Shown piece by piece: positions 60,721-64,000 of a stretch of 64,000 bases of DNA (position 1 is its first letter; each line of letters begins with the position of its first letter). Origin of the DNA: Chara braunii (Eukaryota > Streptophyta > Charophyceae > Charales > Characeae); NCBI GenBank assembly GCA_003427395.1, contig BFEA01000711.1:102831-166830 (forward strand). The letters run 5' to 3'. The position numbers and the translations under genes are program-made. The notes beneath the pieces were generated by a model. It was not told the origin of the DNA and did no database searches. It worked only from the letters and a program-made list of their open reading frames with translations.

Positions 60721-63455
60721 AAGCATAAATTTAAATAATCACAACGACAAAAGTAAAAATACTTATAAAGTTTTAAGTCATCAAAGGACGAAAACAAAAG
60801 CCGCCCACACAGCTCCGATGCCGCCGATGGCAGAACCAAGGGGGATAGCCCCGACGGTCCCTCCACGCTACTCTTGATATTCCCGCCTCGTCGCCTTTCA
60901 ATCTCGATCCCTGAATCTCTTTGATGAACGTCCTATGCTATAACCAATAGTACTAGGCCTAAGGCTGAGCCTAGTGCAAGTGAATTCCCATATAAAGGGA
61001 TACTGCGTAATGCGTGGTTTTACTTGAACACTTAAAGCTGCATCGTTGTCGATGTCGTCCCCTGTACTTACGCGCCGGTCACAGGCGAGCACATCAATGA
61101 ACGAGACATAACCTTTTTAATCCTAACTTAATCGGGAAGATAAAAATCTGGTCGGCGATTATGTCGGTTCTTCAATCATCAACAAATAAAAAGATCACGG
61201 GCGCCTCAAATCTGCGCGCCCACACACTCTCTACTCTAGTCAACCATTCAGTCATTGTAGATCACAGACGCAGCCGCGCCTTGAGCGAAATACTTAGACT
61301 TTAAACAAAACTTATTTTCTGTCACTTGCAAAAACCAGGGTGGATATCCTTGTAAGGGTATTCGCACCGACAACTTACCGGACCATATTAAGCGACGTCC
61401 CTGTCGCTTTGCAGAATCGAGAAGCTATAAATCCATTCACAATTTCAAATGCTGACGAGACAGGAACCAATCCGATTAGCCGACAGACTCATGCTTGAGG
61501 GCTCCAACAATCCAAACCTTTATAACTATATGTCGCCAAGGTTCCAACCTGGGTCTTTATTGGCTTGACACTACGACGCAGGTGTACTAGACATACGTAC
61601 TACAACATAAGTCTCAGCGACCCCTCTCAACTATCCTCTCCCTTTTGTCCTAGACAAACGTCGGCTTCTCGTTAAGATTCCCTAGCCTCTACCTTGCAAG
61701 CAGGGTCATAACTAGGAACGCAGACCCTAACCAAGACCTCTGAAGGCACTCTTGCCTCCCTCCAACAATTCTCACAATCAAAAACATATATATATACACA
61801 AATCTCATCATAGGCTCTTCCCGCAGTCTAGTACAGGAAGGTCAGGTCTCCATCCTGGCCTACCATAGTTTGGGTGATCGTGTCAGATCTACGGCTCACC
61901 ACATTGTTATTTTAGTGGTAGTGCCCTCGCAGGTTACGCCACGATAGACTCTCTCCTAATGAACATTCAATCAGTATTCAAAAAGACTCGACTCGACTCA
62001 TATCTCACGCCGCTCCGCAGGAGTAAAACTCTCCGAGGTGGTTATACCCTTTAAGTCTTTAATCCCTTGGCAAGACGTAGGCCCGCTGTTCAGGTTACGC
62101 TGATCAGCAGCCGACACTAGGGGTTGCACCCTAGTGATGCTAAATTTTACCGTTAGCTTGGTATTCTCATAAATACCCTAAGATTAACACAAGTGGTTGG
62201 ACGGTGTGTTGCAACAATACAGATATACTGCGAGACTACGCAAAGGTTTGTTACACATAAAGGTATTTACATGTCCTTTGTGGGACAACACAGAGAAACA
62301 CGACCACCTCTCCATATTTACAAAACAAGATCACCGCCAGATCCACAAGGCTGTGACCTCCCTACTTGATTAGGGCAAGAAAGGCACCTCTCAGTGACAC
62401 CTTCCAAATAAACCACTTTTCCGACCTCCAAAATTTTACCAATGGCCAAACAAAAAACTTGGTCATTTTCGTCAGTCTTTATCATCCACCAATCAACTTA
62501 CCATGCCATTGAATTTGTTAACCGCCTTTCATACGAAGGACGTTTCTCTCAATAGGTCTCCCAGTCATCTCTTCTCTTTTTAGGACGAACTTTCTTGTGA
62601 TCTGTTATTAAAACATCTTCCCTCTCTGAAGATGAGTCTCCAATTAAGCACAAGACTATCTTCCTCATTTGAAGATGTCTCAACCATAAAACAACTCAAG
62701 CTGAGGGACCAACTTATGGATCCTCATCACAACTCAACAATAAACATTCGGCATTGTAAGCATTCGAGTCTCAAAGACTCATAAATCCGTTAGGATTCTC
62801 ACACTTCCCACAAAAACAGACTCCACTCCCTCTTCTTATACCCGGCTCTATCATCCGCTCAGGGGCAGATCACACGAGTATACCGAGGAGTAGATAGTTC
62901 ACATTCATTCACTTTCACAAAATGCATAGCACACGAGATGTTTCTCATACATCTCTCACACAAAGTCATCATACATCAAGATAAAACTACACATGTGAGA
63001 GTGATTGTGATCGTCATATACAAAGGGATAGTCTAAGATAGTACTCAACTCAAAAATACACTAAAGGATGAGATATCTCACAAAAAAAAAAACGCACATG
63101 ATAGTTCAGGTCCATGACTCACTTGGATCTACCCAAGTCACTCTCAATATGGTACATGGCCAATCACATTATCAAAAATGTCACCGAAATATACAATGGT
63201 TTCAAAAATCAAAATAAAAAACATACACATACGGTCTCTCACAGTCCTGATTCTCATGTTGCCAAAAAGAGACTCAATGAGAATCCCATGTTGTAATCCC
63301 CTATATGTACAACCCACAGGGTAAGCACACAACTCCTAGCAGTATCCTGGATGAACATAATCATAAAAACAAGTATCTAATCTGACATACGAACTCATCT
63401 CAATCTACAATATCCTAGTGGCTATCTATACCTGGGCAAATCAGTCCTTACTCAC
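60721..63455. other. AT-rich non-coding DNA
   Basis: About 2.7 kb with no supported coding frame. A word near 61,344-61,372 (CCTTGTAAGGGTATTCGCACCG) resembles 7,388-7,411 (CCTTGTCAGGGTATTTGCCCCG). The stretch near 62,540-62,700 contains short GAAGATG repeats. Possibly the 3' portion of the minus-strand element whose gag fragment follows. Confidence 0.4.
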
Positions 63456-63977
63456 TCATCTCCTCCTGATTTTGTCTATATAACCGAGTCTTCCATCGGC
63501 AGATATCTCTACCACTCGACCCTGTCTATCATACATCTTTCCAGCACTCTCTGAGACCTTCCCCTCCGCCTTGTCCTTGAGGAACTTAGGACATTCGAGG
63601 GCCCAATGTACCCCATTCTTGCAAAAGAAGCAGATTTGATCGACCTTCCTTTTGAATTTCTTCTTTCTTGGCCGTGGTGGAGGCGACGATGGGGATCCAA
63701 CCATAGTGCTGGCAACCTCCTGCTGTTCTGACTCAGGGGCCTGCTCCCCAGAATCAAATCCGGTAGCCCAAGATCACAGTCTACTCCTCAGATCACCCAC
63801 CTCTTGAACGTACTCAGGTGTATCCAATCTTTGGAGCCTGCTTTCCCTCATCTCTCCTGATGCCACCACCGGTAGTTCCTCGCCTACAATCTCAGTACCC
63901 AACTCAGACATAGGTGTGCTTGCTTCCTCCTGCATAGTGTCACGTGCCTCTAGAAGCACATTCATGGGCCCCTCCAT
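63456..63977 (-). pseudogene. Gag fragment with CCHC zinc knuckle, minus strand, cut by window edge
   Basis: The frame at 63,704-63,456 (82 residues) has a Pro/Arg/Lys-rich start (PPPRPRKKKFKRKVD), then CFFCKNGVHWALEC (C-x2-C-x4-H-x4-C) and KFLKDKAEGKVSE ... KMYDRQGRVVEISADGR. The next frame upstream (63,977-63,774) is Glu-rich (EEASTPMSELGTEIVGEEL). Together they look like the C-terminal part of a retroelement Gag extending past the window edge. No protease or RT is visible on the downstream side, so the element is incomplete or of a different type. Confidence 0.65.
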
Positions 63978-64000
63978 TGATCCTTACGCCGGCTCACTAG

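Overview
This looks like a gene-poor, repeat-rich piece of a streptophyte nuclear genome, plausibly a charophyte alga such as Chara; the species is inference. The support is: Ty3/gypsy retrotransposons of plant type (a chromodomain integrase, tRNA-iMet primer sites, and an Athila-like element with a TGGCGCC primer site), a B3 DNA-binding domain (a green-lineage family), many GA/CT microsatellites, and TE debris nearly everywhere. The only clear host gene is a B3-domain protein at 28.2-30.4 kb. A possible orphan internal exon lies at 3.1-3.35 kb on the minus strand.

Layout. 1-7.6 kb: microsatellites, minisatellites, dispersed-repeat fragments, a tRNA-like/SINE-like unit and one spliced-looking exon. 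7,598-16,494 (minus): retrotransposon 1, a nearly full-length chromovirus with two LTRs, primer site, polypurine tract, gag, protease, RT/RNase H and a chromodomain integrase, broken by stops and indels. It sits inside another repeat whose own minus-strand primer site is at 17,081-17,092. 17.3-18.4 kb: assembly gap and a chain of near-perfect palindromes. 18,753-26,806 (plus): retrotransposon 2, with LTRs, primer site, gag, protease, RT/RNase H and an integrase truncated directly into the 3' LTR. 27-38 kb: the B3 gene, then non-coding DNA with foldbacks, tandem repeats, a run of 44 G and a TTCCA-rich tract. 38,097-53,715 (plus): retrotransposon 3, a very large decayed Athila-like element with a long minisatellite-bearing 5' LTR, about 4 kb of extra ORFs before gag, then gag, protease, RT, RNase H and integrase. 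53.7-55.3 kb: an LTR-like repeat (second copy at 2.3-2.8 kb) carrying a hAT-type terminal-inverted-repeat element. 55-64 kb: AT-rich non-coding DNA with two tandem arrays of hairpin-forming repeats, a Nextera adapter artefact, a degenerate LSU-rRNA-like segment and a gag zinc-knuckle fragment at the right edge.

How it fits together. Most coding potential belongs to retroelements in the order gag-protease-RT-RNase H-integrase, and all three long elements carry inactivating lesions. The two observations I consider most worth following are (i) seven 33-35-nt hairpin repeats at 57.29-57.91 kb whose loops are conserved while the outer stems change with pairing largely kept, and (ii) the array of unfamiliar, apparently related ORFs between the primer site and gag of retrotransposon 3.

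Limits. No homology search, alignment or folding was run. Family calls rest on motifs read by eye. Several assembly faults are visible: two N gaps, isolated Ns, one duplicated-flank join and one residual sequencing adapter.
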